This document shows positions 48,527-59,062 of a stretch of DNA of 64,000 nt, in pieces. Every line of letters starts with the position of its first letter. Position 1 is the stretch's first letter. The notes under the pieces were generated by a model, which searched no databases, was not told the origin of the DNA, and saw nothing but the letters and a program-made list of their open reading frames with translations. Both the position numbers and the translations under genes were made by a program. The stretch is from Nannochloropsis salina CCMP1776. Taxonomy: Eukaryota; Sar; Eustigmatophyceae; Eustigmatales; Monodopsidaceae. The DNA is taken from contig SDOX01000006.1 of assembly GCA_004565275.1 (NCBI GenBank), positions 434,001 through 498,000 of the forward strand. Reading direction: 5' to 3'.

Positions 48527-50074
48527 ATGCCACCTTTTCCGTTTATGGCCACCACATTTTTCGTCCTTTTCTTTTGCACGGTTGGGCGACCTCAGCATGT
48601 AGCTATCGTTGGCGCAGGGATGGGCGGTGCTGCGTCTGCTTATTTTTTGAGAGAGTTGTTGGGGAACAATGCGACGATAACCGTGATCGAGCAGAGCGCG
48701 AGAGTGGGCGGCCGGGCCGAGAACGTGTCCTACATCAACACGACCACCACGGTGCCCTTAGAGATTGGGGCGTCAATCCTCTACACCGGCAACGAGCATT
48801 TGATGACGGCGGTGCGCACTCTGAAGCTTCACGCCGCCCCGCCGGTCTTTGAGAGCGAGGCGGGCACGTCGGGCATCTGGGACGGCTCTCGGCTTGTCTT
48901 TCAGAGCTCCTCGTGGAGCTTCTTGACGGCAATGCGGGTACTGTGGCGATACGGACTAGGAATGTTCAGGCTGCGACGTGTCGTGCGGCAGACATTGAGG
49001 AAATTCAAGCAAATTTATGCCCTCCAAGGTGCCGCAGGCAGCCCCGTCCGCGTCGCATATGAGACGCCGGAAGCTCTATGGGGGGCTCTGGATCTCCTTC
49101 ATTTGACCAAAGTAAGCCTGCGAGACTACTTGGCGTCCCAAGGAGTGGGTTTCCCGGACTCAAAACTTGTCACCGAATTCGTGGGCTCCATCCAGCGCGT
49201 GAATTACAACGCAAACAACGACCTGAATGCTCTGGCAGGCCTGGTCTCCCTGTGCCCCACGGTAACGGGGGAGGTAGTAAGCCTCACAGAAGGCAACGCT
49301 GCCCTGGCCGTGTCCATGCTGAACGCGGCTGAGGCGCGCGTGCTGCACGGGGTACGGGTGGGGGAGGTGGAGGTAGTGCGAGGCGGCGCCGAAAGTGGAT
49401 ATCGGCTTGTCCAAGACGACGGCAGGCTCGTCCGAACAGAGGGGGACGAGGAGAAGGGCGAAAATGAGGCGTTCGACGCGGTGATCGTTGCGACGCCTTT
49501 CGCCTTCTCGAGCCTGCGTGTGATTGAGCGGGAAAAGGGCGCCAACGACGAGCGCCAACAGGCCAGCGCCTTGTCCCCCCCCCTCGCCGCCTTCACCACC
49601 ACCCACGCCAGCTTTGTCCAGGGCCGGGTCCGCCCTGGCTTCTTTGGACCCTCCACGACCCGCGAAAATGGCGTCCCCACCTCCGTATACGTGGTGGAGA
49701 ACTCGAGCGTGCCCATCTCCTCCCTCTCCCTCCATGTCTGGATCAACGCGACGGAGAAGACCGGCATTTACAAGCTCTTCAGCTCCGCCCTCCTCACGGA
49801 CTCGTTTCTGAATGACATGTTCTTCACTGGGTGGAGCTTGCTCCACCACCGTGAATGGAAAGCCTACCCCTCCTACCACCCGCCCGAAGCCATGACCCCC
49901 TTTCTGGTCCTGCCCGGAGAGAGGATCTGGTACGTGAACGCTCTGGAGACGGCGGTGAGTGCCATGGAAATATCTGCAATTGCGGCCAAAAACTGTGCGC
50001 TTTTACTTTCTCGGGATTTGGGGGACAAAATGGCCAATGTTGATGAGCGAAGAGAGAGAATGGAAGAGTTGTGA
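48527..50074 (+). CDS. Prenylcysteine oxidase-like flavoprotein
   Basis: From the ATG at 48527 (the frame extends upstream only to a TTG) the protein has 515 residues. A signal peptide (MPPFPFMATTFFVLFFCTVG) leads directly into the FAD-binding motif HVAIVGAGMGGAASAYFLRE and the second nucleotide segment VGGRAENVSYINTTTTVPLE then IGASILY. The LVTEFVGSIQRVNYNANNDL block and AFDAVIVATPF are further family features, and the WYVNALETAVSAMEISAIAA segment closes the FAD site. In animals and plants this enzyme oxidises farnesyl- or geranylgeranyl-cysteine from degraded prenylated proteins to the prenyl aldehyde, cysteine and H2O2, in lysosome or vacuole. Asn-x-Ser/Thr sites (NNAT, NVSY, NATE) fit a secretory route. 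A TTTT...CAG just before the start could be a splice acceptor for a 5' UTR intron. Divergent from the SET gene, 353 bp between starts. Confidence 0.9.
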   Translation: MPPFPFMATTFFVLFFCTVGRPQHVAIVGAGMGGAASAYFLRELLGNNATITVIEQSARVGGRAENVSYINTTTTVPLEIGASILYTGNEHLMTAVRTLKLHAAPPVFESEAGTSGIWDGSRLVFQSSSWSFLTAMRVLWRYGLGMFRLRRVVRQTLRKFKQIYALQGAAGSPVRVAYETPEALWGALDLLHLTKVSLRDYLASQGVGFPDSKLVTEFVGSIQRVNYNANNDLNALAGLVSLCPTVTGEVVSLTEGNAALAVSMLNAAEARVLHGVRVGEVEVVRGGAESGYRLVQDDGRLVRTEGDEEKGENEAFDAVIVATPFAFSSLRVIEREKGANDERQQASALSPPLAAFTTTHASFVQGRVRPGFFGPSTTRENGVPTSVYVVENSSVPISSLSLHVWINATEKTGIYKLFSSALLTDSFLNDMFFTGWSLLHHREWKAYPSYHPPEAMTPFLVLPGERIWYVNALETAVSAMEISAIAAKNCALLLSRDLGDKMANVDERRERMEEL

Positions 50075-50820
50075 TGATGAGCAGAGGGAAAATGGAAGAA
50101 ATGTGAAGGCTCGTAGTGGAACAAACAACTGTGAGATTGCCATGTCAAAACCAGCCGAAAGAAACATGAACGCGGCGCACTTTAGACTTCATTTTTTTTC
50201 CCGTTGACGTACGCCTTGCCATTGCTCTTTAAGATAACCAGCTGCGCAACGGGGGGGGGGTTGCATCGTAAAGGATACAGGAGGGGAGGTAATAAATAAG
50301 CGCGAAGGAACTAGGCATCTCTCCAAGGTGGACGAGCAGCCTGGTTGTAGGAAACCCTGAGAAAAGACTTTCGAGGAAAGAGAATGCGAAATGCATGCGG
50401 TGCTGTACCTAAGTCAGTTTCCACGTCGTTACGCTGCCATCCTGTGCACGTCCCTCTGCATTCAAGGCCGTCGCCAATGGGCCATACAAGCCAGGATGTA
50501 AGCATATGTTTGTTATCGTTGCCCCCGAGGAATGTTAAAAATGCTTGTGTGGACGTGTCCAACTTGTGGTATTTATTTTGTCGGTGCGGAGCGCAAGCAT
50601 GTACTGGGCTGCATGGAGATTTTGTCCTTTTAGGAAACCATCGCTCGTGATATTTGCCGAGTGACGGGCAGTAAGAAGTACTTGTTCTTACTGTCTACCA
50701 TGTTCCTTCCCACGCGCTGCTTGTTAAATGCTTCAACCCCATAATGCAGAAACACAGGCAAGGTATAGAAGAAGGCCATCAATCAAGTACGCTGGGCTAC
50801 ATCACGTCCATTCATTGAAG
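50075..50820. other. Intergenic upstream of the MscS gene
   Basis: About 745 bp. The MscS frame can extend to an ATG at 50728, but residues before 50821 look non-conserved. Other frames (50311-50562 minus, 50384-50650 plus) overlap and have no domain. Confidence 0.4.
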
Positions 50821-52072
50821 ATGCGTCAACCACCCTCTTCGTATTATGCTGTAGCTCTCCTCGTTGCTTTTGCGACAAAGACAGTTGTGGCAAACAGAGG
50901 ACCAGGAGCATCCACAAACGGCATTGCCTCTCCTGCGACTCAGCCTGCCTCAACGACCTCCGGCGCCTGCACGAGGAAGTATGGTATGGGCAGCCGCCTG
51001 CATCTTCCACACATGCACGCCCCGCACCTACACATTCCCAAGGGTGGCTTCCTCTTCAGTCCATTCCGTCATCACGGGGGTGCTCATGCCGTTGGAAATC
51101 CGGCCAAAGTGACAGAAAATAGTGGGGGTCACACGCCCTCGATATTCTCCGGAATGTCCGTCTATCATATGTTCAAGCATCACTCTGCCGATAGGCGCGA
51201 TCAAGCTAGCGCTGCAGGCCTTGCTATGAGCAATCCCACGGGTGGCAGTGTGGCGACCGCAGAGCGTACACTTGGACAGGGTGATGACAAACAAGAAAAC
51301 CAAAATTCGCCGCATTACCCGCACCTGCACATGAAGAGTTTCTTTCAATCCCTGAGAAGCTGGGTCTCCTTCAAACAATACTGCTGCGGCGTCCGGGACT
51401 TTTTGCTCATCGCGCGTCCTCTCGAGACCTTCCTCTTGCGCACGGGCACCGTCCACGACCGAGACTTGAGCCGTTTCATCGCCCGAGCTACGGCGTTTGT
51501 GATCATCTCCATGATAATCACCTCTATACTCGGCACGCTGGGACTGGACACGAAGCCCATCATTGCCGGCCTGGGGGTCTCAGGGTTCATCGGTGAGTCT
51601 GATGCGGGACGGTCCAATGCCTCACCTCTGGTCGCTCTCAACCCTTTCCCAGGATTATGCCTTCATCCAAGCGCCTTTCTGACAGTCACGCCCTGTTTTC
51701 TACACGCTCCCTGTAACTTACCCTTGTCCAGTCGGTTTCGCACTGAAAGAAATTGCCACCAACGTTCTCTCCGGGATCCTCCTCGTTTTTCAGAGGCCTT
51801 TCAAGACGGGGTGGAAAATCCGCGTAGGGGCCTACACGGGCACCGTGCTGTCCATCGACTCCCGCTACGTCCGTCTTCTCACAGAAGAAGATGCGATGAT
51901 TCTCGTACCGGCCTACCAGGTGTACACCCAGCCAATAACAGTCATCGAAAGGAAGGACAAGGCCGGCCGTGTCATTCACTCGGCCGGCACACACCCCGGA
52001 GTGACCCTCACGACACCTCATCCCTCCCCCCCGCCTGCTGCTGCTGCGAAGAGCACGCCCCCTCCAAGGTGA
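50821..52072 (+). CDS. Short MscS-family mechanosensitive ion channel, two exons
   Basis: Exon 1 ends at 51592 and exon 2 runs 51732-52072, joined (SGFI then VGFALKEIATNVLSG) across a 139-bp GT-AG intron. The chosen start (50821) gives a signal-peptide-like MRQPPSSYYAVALLVAFATK; an upstream ATG at 50728 is possible. The first 200 residues are His/Ser/Gly-rich with no evident fold. The channel part has a helix FIARATAFVIISMIITSILG, the pore-lining helix IIAGLGVSGFIVGFALKEIA and the beta domain QRPFKTGWKIRVGAYTGTVL...YVRLLTEEDAMILVPAYQVY, matching MscS. The usual C-terminal alpha/beta cage domain is missing; the protein ends in a Pro/Ala tail about 40 residues after the beta domain. MscS channels release ions under membrane tension, in the plastid envelope or other membranes. 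The location here is open. Confidence 0.85.
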
Positions 52073-52333
52073 AGGCTTCGGACCGGTATTAGTTTTGTTG
52101 ATATCGTGGAAGGTGGAGGAAGTCACGGTGGCTCTGTACTTTGGTCGCACAAAGGCGGGTCTGTGATTTATAAATTGACATGAAAATTAATTCAAAAAGG
52201 CTAAGAGCAACGAATCAACTCGCACAAACAATAAGGAAGTTGTTAACCGGTCGGCAAGGTTTTCCAATTTCATGGTCAGCGATAACTCGATTTGTGCGCG
52301 CGCTTTCTTCTTATTAAGTCCTCTTCATTTCAA

Positions 52334-53278
52334 CTACTTGTCCGGCTCTTGCCACTTATCCGACCTCGATTCGCCGCCATAAGATCTGCCGTAGAAAAGA
52401 TCTCTCCGTCGGTGCGATTTGATGGGCATTTTAGCCCTGATTTCATGGAGCATTGTCAAATCGATTTCTGCCACCGACAAAATCGGAGACGTCTCCCCTC
52501 CTGCGTCCGATAACACCCTCCCCCAAGGATCAACGACCATGGAATGCCCATACGAGGCTCGTTTCTCGTTATGCTGTCCTACTTGCGCGGCTGCGACCAC
52601 ATAGCACTGCGTCTCAATCGCTCGTGCCCGGAGCAACACTTCCCAATGAGCTTTCCCCGTTGGCACCGTGAACGCAGACGGCACGAGTAGAATCTCAGCT
52701 CCTTGTCGCAAGAGTGCCTCGTACATCTCTGGAAAACGTAAATCATAGCAAGTAGAGAGGCCCAAGCGGCCGACGGGGGAGTCGACGACAACCACTCTGT
52801 CACCGGGGAGTGTGTATCGAGACTCCTGCAGCACTGGGCCGTTGGGCACATCGACGTCGAATAGATGTATTTTTCGGTAGCGAGCCTGGATGCCTCCGTC
52901 ATCGTCCAAGATGACATGCGTGTTGTAGACTTTTGCATCTCCGCGCTCGGCTGAGACCGCCTCAGGGAAGCCTCCGAGGGAAAGCCAAAGCTTGAGTTCC
53001 TTGGCCAACGCCCGCATCTCACTGATAACGGAGCCCTCCAAGGCCTGCCCGACCGCCACCGTTTCGCGCCACGACCTTCCAAGGAACGAGAAGCACTCAG
53101 GGAGGCACAGTAAGCCCGCGCCAGCGGCTTTGGCCTGAAACGCCAGGTCTCGGCACACACGTAAATTTTCTTTCCGGTCATCCGTCGCGGTCAGCTGGGC
53201 AACGGCCACGAGGGGCGTTGAAGACATGCGTTTGCTCGTCGAGGTGGGGGCGGCAAGAGCAGCAGCGACACGGCGCAT
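52334..53278 (-). CDS. NIT1: Nitrilase-superfamily amidase, NIT1 (deaminated glutathione amidase) type
   Basis: A 314-residue single-exon protein from an ATG at 53278. A short Arg/Ala/Ser leader (MRRVAAALAAPTSTSKRM) may be a mitochondrial signal, or Met18 may be used for a cytosolic form. The carbon-nitrogen hydrolase domain keeps its triad: Glu61 in LLCLPECFSFLG, Lys136 in ARYRKIHLFDVD and Cys177 in GLSTCYDLRFPE. NIT1 features include KVYNTHVILDDDGGIQARYR and PSAFTVPTGKAHWEVLLRAR. NIT1 hydrolyses deaminated glutathione, a transaminase side-product, so it acts in metabolite repair; related NIT2 (omega-amidase) is the main alternative. The C-terminus (SHRRRDLFYGRSYGGE) is also typical. The gene is convergent with the MscS gene. 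Confidence 0.92.
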   Translation of the reverse strand: MRRVAAALAAPTSTSKRMSSTPLVAVAQLTATDDRKENLRVCRDLAFQAKAAGAGLLCLPECFSFLGRSWRETVAVGQALEGSVISEMRALAKELKLWLSLGGFPEAVSAERGDAKVYNTHVILDDDGGIQARYRKIHLFDVDVPNGPVLQESRYTLPGDRVVVVDSPVGRLGLSTCYDLRFPEMYEALLRQGAEILLVPSAFTVPTGKAHWEVLLRARAIETQCYVVAAAQVGQHNEKRASYGHSMVVDPWGRVLSDAGGETSPILSVAEIDLTMLHEIRAKMPIKSHRRRDLFYGRSYGGESRSDKWQEPDK

Positions 53279-53628
53279 GTACCAGGACGGGTGATGTACA
53301 TATGAAGACCTGATAATCGCGACTTCGGAATGTAGAGAGCTTCACCTGGGAGTAGTGGGGGAGTGAGGGGAACAAGAGAGGATGGTAAGAAAGAGAGTCA
53401 AATGGAAGCAGTATTGGTTATTTTTCGTTATCAAGGATAGGCATCTTACATGCACAATAACTGGTATATTCGATCGAAGTAGAACATATTCTTTACACAC
53501 AAGAACAGAATTCATGTGACTTGGTCCACTTGAGGCATTATCCCACATGGGATGCTTTTCTCTCGCCTGGTCGGCATTTTATGTTAATGCATTCCTATTT
53601 ACAGGTGAGTCAATAAGTAGACCAACTT
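53279..53628. other. Intergenic between two - strand genes
   Basis: About 350 bp, AT-rich at 53400-53500. No gene, RNA or repeat seen. Confidence 0.45.
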
Positions 53629-55830
53629 TTATTTCAAAAATGCCTCGGCCACTGGAAAAACCCAAAACTCTTTATCGTGCGCCACCGAAAGGGAGACGTC
53701 GCGGGGATTAAAGCAGCACAGTCTGGTGCCTAATGTTGCAAATGCCGAGTTTCCGGCAATTTCCGCTGTCTCAGCCTCTCTTCTTGTGGCGCCAATATAG
53801 GATTCTGCAGATATCGAGGGTGTGCACATCACGGGTATGGTCGCATCTGAAGCGTTTCTTCCCGCCGGACCGTGAGGTCGGTTCAACAATCGCTCGAACC
53901 CGCCCAGGATGCGACGTGTCTGTTGACAATGCTCTTGGCCTTCCGCGTATACTACAGACTCCCACGTGGTAAGCGATATATCCAATGGTTTCCTGGCTGA
54001 AGACTGGCCCGTCATTTTTCTGCCCTCGAAGACACGGACGCGACCCTTCGCCAGGGCGAGCTCCTGCTGGGTCTCTGCTACCGCCTGGAGTATCCGAGCT
54101 TCGGTGTACGGGCAGACAGGGACAAGGCCAGGTGTACCTGCTACACCGGTAGCATCTCTTTCGTTCGCACCTGCCTTCGTCTGCATTCGTTGCTCTGCCG
54201 GCCTGTCCGCCAAGACCAGGGCACGCAGCTGGGCCTGAACAATGGCCACACCCACAGCTATCACTTCTTCCAGCAACACAGCCTCCACCATTCGAGTCGC
54301 CGCACTTGCCTGCCATGCTGAAATTAAGGACTTGGCCGTTTCCGAGATGTTGGTGACGACATGGCTCCCGGCGTGGATAAAGCGCGGGCTCTCCTCCCTG
54401 TTCCTGGGACCCTGACCTCCCTTTCCCTGCCCACGGCCCCCACCAAGGGCGCCACCTCTCGATTGCAGCCCCTTGCTTTTTGCCTCCTGACCCTCGTAGT
54501 AATAGAAGAAAGGTCCACGCCGCGGTGCCCCCTGTCGTTGTCCTCTCCTGGGTTGAGCTCCCTGCTGCTGCCCGTGCCCCCGTTGCTCTGGCTGATGCTG
54601 CTCCCTCCCGCCTTGATCACAAGGGACTTCACGGCCCAGGTCATGCTCCTGAGGCGACACCTCCTGCTCGCCCTTGACACGCAGGCGCGCTTCTTCTTCT
54701 TCACGGGTCATCACCGCCGTCTTCTCGATCAGACGGACGGCCAGGCCCACCGTCATCGGATTCGCCGGCCCCTCCGTCACCGCCTTGATGAAGACACTCG
54801 CGAGGGCGTACACAATGGGAGGACGAGGAGTGTTGTGAGACCCTACGAAGCGAATGCCCAGGGAAGGGCCACCGTATCTCCTCTCCAGGATCTCCCCGTG
54901 CCACGGCGGGATAAGTTCATCGTCCTCCGCGACGAAGAATAGAGCAGGAACGGAGGTACACCGCTGTACGTGCTTCGAGGGCTTGAGCTGGAGCAGGTCG
55001 AAGCCGACACGGTGGCGCACGGATCGCCGGATAAAGGATAGGACGGCGGCCGTGGCAAAGCGTGGGATATGGACCATGCCCTTGGAGGTCAAGTCGTAGG
55101 CAAGTCGCTTGAAGCCGGCGAAGGGAGAGTCGAGAATGAGTCCCGCCGGGAGGACAGCGTAGGGGGATGGGGAGGAGGCGCAGGCCTCTACGGTGTACTG
55201 TAAGGCGGTCACGGCCCCCATCGATCTCCCAAAAAGCACGATCGGACCGCAGCCGCGGCGTTGCAGCTCTTCCAGCACCAGGCCCGTGTCGTGCGCTTCG
55301 AACCACCCCAAGGATATGTAGTCTCCATCGGCATTCCCGCAGCCGGCAAAATCAAAGCCGACCAGAGCAGAGCCCGCCGCCATGACCGCGTTCAGCACAT
55401 GAGTACGGACTGCTTCGACGCGACTACTTGAATTGCCGTGAAGATAGACAACACAAGGCCCCCTTCCTCCTGCCTTTGCGCCACCGGGTAGCCACAGGCT
55501 GCAGCCTAGCTTCTGGCCGCGCTGATTGTCTACCTCAAAGTCTGTGCGATGGCATTCTATTCCATCCGAGAAGGAAATGGTCGTGGGGCCCAATGCGCGG
55601 GGGAAGTGGTACGTAAGTCTTGGGGGACGAATAATGCCCGAGATCAATTGTTCATACATCCTAACGGCAGTGCGTGGCTGACGGGTGCGCCGAGAACCAT
55701 GTTCGCCTCTGTGATTTGGTCGTCGGTGAGGCCGTGCTTGGGAGGGCTGAGAAGGGGCTTCTCGTTGAGGCGGCGCTGTGGTGCTAGTTTGGGGACCCAA
55801 CGCATCCGCGACAGGTTCACCCCTTGGCAT
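53629..55830 (-). CDS. Alpha/beta hydrolase with long C-terminal extension
   Basis: The frame holds 733 codons from the ATG at 55830. A second ATG at 55659 (MYEQLISGIIRPPRLTYHFP) fits better, because this leader is conserved in a family of eukaryotic alpha/beta hydrolases, while the first 57 residues are Pro/Arg-rich. Counting from 55659: RTDFEVDNQRGQKLGCSLW (38-56), CVVYLHGNSSSR with the oxyanion-hole HG (69-80), FDFAGCGNADGDYISLGWFE (102-121), and the nucleophile elbow FGRSMGAVTA with Ser146. The acid is likely in FVAEDDELIPP and the His in VGSHNTPRPP. After about residue 320 comes a low-complexity Gln/Gly/Arg-rich linker (QQQGAQPRRGQRQGAPRRGP) and a C-terminal part with no recognised fold. 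The substrate is unknown; similarity to ABHD17-like depalmitoylases and dienelactone hydrolases is only general. Confidence 0.8.
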   Translation of the reverse strand: MPRGEPVADALGPQTSTTAPPQREAPSQPSQARPHRRPNHRGEHGSRRTRQPRTAVRMYEQLISGIIRPPRLTYHFPRALGPTTISFSDGIECHRTDFEVDNQRGQKLGCSLWLPGGAKAGGRGPCVVYLHGNSSSRVEAVRTHVLNAVMAAGSALVGFDFAGCGNADGDYISLGWFEAHDTGLVLEELQRRGCGPIVLFGRSMGAVTALQYTVEACASSPSPYAVLPAGLILDSPFAGFKRLAYDLTSKGMVHIPRFATAAVLSFIRRSVRHRVGFDLLQLKPSKHVQRCTSVPALFFVAEDDELIPPWHGEILERRYGGPSLGIRFVGSHNTPRPPIVYALASVFIKAVTEGPANPMTVGLAVRLIEKTAVMTREEEEARLRVKGEQEVSPQEHDLGREVPCDQGGREQHQPEQRGHGQQQGAQPRRGQRQGAPRRGPFFYYYEGQEAKSKGLQSRGGALGGGRGQGKGGQGPRNREESPRFIHAGSHVVTNISETAKSLISAWQASAATRMVEAVLLEEVIAVGVAIVQAQLRALVLADRPAEQRMQTKAGANERDATGVAGTPGLVPVCPYTEARILQAVAETQQELALAKGRVRVFEGRKMTGQSSARKPLDISLTTWESVVYAEGQEHCQQTRRILGGFERLLNRPHGPAGRNASDATIPVMCTPSISAESYIGATRREAETAEIAGNSAFATLGTRLCCFNPRDVSLSVAHDKEFWVFPVAEAFLK

Positions 55831-56477
55831 GGCTCCTAAATTCGCGTGTGTGGCGCGGGTGAGAATAATTATGCGGCATGAGTAGACCCAAAGACGCCCG
55901 TGAAAATGTCAAAACGGGTTGACGAGGTCGAAAGCACGCGGTCGCATGTGGAGGCTCGGTTATTTCTCGTTTTCTTGAGCGATACATAAATAATTTGCTG
56001 GACTCGAGCAGTTGCTTCAAGCCACTCTCTGGCCTCCCCTAGCAGACACCCCCCCGCCGTCCAAGGCGTTTTCCGATGCATCTTCCTGTCAAGAGATTGG
56101 CTTTGAGGGCAGCAGCACTCGTTTTTATGTCTTCCGTGCCAAGCATCAAAGTACGTGGGGTATCGCGCGGTGCGTGCGTCCAATGCGTTCATCCCACCGT
56201 GCGCTGGCATGTGAAGAAGCACACTGTCAACACGCATTGATATCATCTAGCCCTCATTTGATGCCGTCGTCTCCATTTTTTTACAACTCTCAAGGGGGAG
56301 CCCGTCAACCTCTTACTCTCATGTCAAGTCGCTTTGCTCACGCCTCGTTCTCATCTGTCCAGAAGACGTCGTGACACAGGCTGGGCCTACTCCATCGGTT
56401 CTGACCTCTCCTCCGCTGAGGGTACGTGCAGGACACAACTCGGACAGGCAGACATCGAACAGTGCCACATCCAAAGC
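55831..56477. other. Divergent upstream region of the hydrolase and the SERBP1/Stm1-like gene
   Basis: About 650 bp. Short frames on both strands (55869-56246 minus, 56012-56374 plus) overlap without domain features. Nothing else seen. Confidence 0.4.
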
Positions 56478-57711
56478 ATGGTAGGTAATAAAATGTCATC
56501 GGACTGTGCATATGAGAAGGAATTGATGCTGTCGATTGCACGCAAATGAAACGTCATTCTTCCCAGCATGTTAGATGTTGGTGTGGCGTTCTGCATATGT
56601 TCACCGACATCGCAAAATTGCGCTTTAAAGGCTGCTCATATGCACCTTTGCAGCTCCGAGCCGTCCTGCATCCTCATTGGTGCATTAGACGCCGAACATC
56701 TGAAAGCAAGCCCTGACCACCATCTATCTCCTCACTTCCGTCTACTTCTTTTCTCGACCTCCCCCCCAGTCGAATCGCTTCGCGCTCCTCGCGGACGGTG
56801 CGGACGACGACGAAGGGTCCCCTCAGGCGCCCGAGACGTTGGCGCTGGGGGCCACGGGGGCTGCCAAGCGGGTAGAGACCGGCCCCCGCGGGAAAGCTGA
56901 GAAGAAGAGCCATGGGAGTGGGCGGTCGGTGCGTGAGGGGGGGGCAGGGAGGCAGGAGAATGGCAGGGAAGCACGGGAGCCGAAGCAGCACGCGCGAGAC
57001 GAACACCGCCAGCATGACCGACGGGATGGCACCGGTCGGGGTGGGCGTCGGCAGCACCGGAATGGAACGGGAAAGTTCAACTGGGGAGAAGAGGCGGTAG
57101 AGCCGATAGAGCCCCTCGCGGAGGACGAGGAAAGGGAGGAGGGAGAGGGAGAGGGCGAGGGAGAGGATGGAATATTGAGGGAGTCTGGGAGGAAAGGCGA
57201 ATGGAGGGAGGAGAGCGAGCCCGAGCCGGAGCCTCCCACCAAGTCTTACTCGGAGTACCAGGCCGAGATGGCGGAGGTGAAGCGGAAGAACGCCGAGCTG
57301 TTTGGCACGGCCAAGGAGAGGGAGGTGGACAGTTCGGAGCTCTCGAAGCTCACGGTGGTGAAGCGGGAGGAGGGGGAGGAGGAGGAAGAGGGGGAGGAGG
57401 GCGCGGGGCGGAGGAAGGCATCGGCGCAGAGGGCTTCGAGTCGTCAGCTTTTGAACGCGAGCTTTCGGTCGGGTGGGGACTCCGGGTCTCGGGGGGAGCG
57501 CGGAGGGCGGGGCGGGAGGGGCGGGCGCGGGACCGGACGAGGAGGAGAAGGGGAAAAGGGTGGGCGAGGCCGAGGCAGGGGGGAGGGAGGGCCAGGACGC
57601 AGAGGAGGACGACTGGGCGGGGAAGGGAGGGGGACGAGGGGCGGGCGAGGGGGGCGGGGGCGAGGGGCCAGGCTGGATATTGATGACAAGAGCATGTTTC
57701 CGACCCTATAG
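56478..57711 (+). CDS. SERBP1/HABP4/Stm1-like ribosome- and mRNA-binding protein
   Basis: The main exon (56770-57711) begins after a CCCCCCCAG acceptor with SNRFALLADGADDDEG, which resembles the Stm1/HABP4 N-terminus (MSNPFDLLGND). I infer that the start codon alone, ATG at 56478-56480, is spliced to it through a 289-bp intron opening GTAGGT; this is a proposal only. The HABP4-type motif is clear: HDRRDGTGRGGRRQHRN, then GTGKFNWGEEAVEPIEP, followed by SYSEYQAEMAEVKRKNAELF. The C-terminus is an RGG-rich RNA-binding tail (GGRGGRGGRGTGRGGEGEKG and more). About 315 residues in all. Relatives sit in the mRNA channel of idle 80S ribosomes and stabilise mRNAs. Two long Glu runs separate the domains. 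The coding strand is very G-rich from 57360 to 57670. Confidence 0.8.
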
Positions 57712-59062
57712 GGGAGGGCTAGAGGGGAGGGGATGGCGGGAGGGAGGTCCTCTTTGTGTAGGAAAGCGCGATATTAGCAGAGGGCTGCGGCCATCTGCGT
57801 AAGGCGGGGTGGGAGGAAGATGTTAAAGCCTGCGCATGCAATAATAGTAAGGAGTGTTGTGTGGATGCCAGGATAAGTGAGAAACGAAAGTGGCGGGAAT
57901 CGCTGGGCTCCAAACGCTCTGGCGGGTACGATGGGTCTGGTACACCGGTGTGTCTCTGACCGTGGTGGCCTCTTGTCTTCCTCTGGTCCTAGTGGCGTGG
58001 AGTCCGCTGTGAACTGGGATATATAGGGTGCGAGAAGGGTGTGCTCATTAAGAACCTGGGATGATGGTGAAGAAACTTATGGAAGGGGGGCGAACAGGGG
58101 GCGGGCGGCTCGAAGTGGAGAGGGAGGAGGGAAGAGCACGCAAAGAGCAGCCATGCATGGACCTGTGTCGAAAAGGTGAGGGCGACGCTTCTTAGAGCTA
58201 TGTCGCGCTCCTAATGGATCTGGGATGATAAAAGAGAAGGTAATACCAAATAATGCGTACCGGTTTAATGGCATGACCACATGTCTACAGCGGAGGAGAG
58301 TCACAATCCTAAGTCCGAGGTGATGTCGGGATATCGATGAAGTCGGTGGTGTGGGTACGGGGAACGGAGACATGACGTTCCTGGAGGCCCGAACAGTCCA
58401 ACAATAAAGAATAAGCAAACAAATTACGCCAGGTCTCTGCTTTTGTTTGTCACCATATATGCTCCATTCTCTGTTAAAATGAGTGCCTTCGGTTGGAGTG
58501 GTGGGGGAAGCCACGCGTTTCCATTCGAAACGTGGACTGGCATCCGCAGTGTAGATGTCGATATCCTCAGATGATGTGTACTTGCTCTAACAATTCAGCA
58601 TCACAGTTTCTTACTCCTGTCATCATTACCCGTGGTGACCATGTAATGCGCATGTAGAACATGGAAATGAGCATCAAAAGAACACCTGGAAATAAAAATT
58701 CTAGTCCAAAATTCTGAGTGATTTTCGTCCTTTCTGAAAAAAAATTAGATATTCATGTCAAAAACAGTCCTTTCTCGTATTATCTTCCCTAAGAACTTGA
58801 AATCTCAAGTTGCTACGCGTTAAATTCAGATTGTCATGCTCTCCGTGCTCTAGAATTTAGTGGAACTCTTCTCAATAGTGCAATACTGGTCTGGTTGAAA
58901 TAGCTCTCAAACCACATGATAGCCTACAATAAGCATATTATTTTCATATAATTTATTTAATTCTCATCAGTAAATGCCAAGAAAACCGTAAACAAAGCAA
59001 CAACTTTATAAGTTTAACCTCCCCAGTGAGCACCCTGCCTGGCAGTGCCTTTTCCGTCGCAC
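57712..59062. other. 1.35-kb stretch without supported gene, AT-rich second half
   Basis: Holds the Stm1-like 3' end and the upstream region of the next gene. The minus frame 58077-58514 (145 codons) has no recognisable domain. From about 58540 to 59040 the DNA is strongly AT-rich, unlike coding neighbours. No repeat or RNA gene identified. Confidence 0.45.

Noticed and set aside
58077-58514. Minus ORF of 145 codons
   Set aside because: No recognisable domain and poor composition, and it lies in a largely non-coding 1.35-kb stretch.
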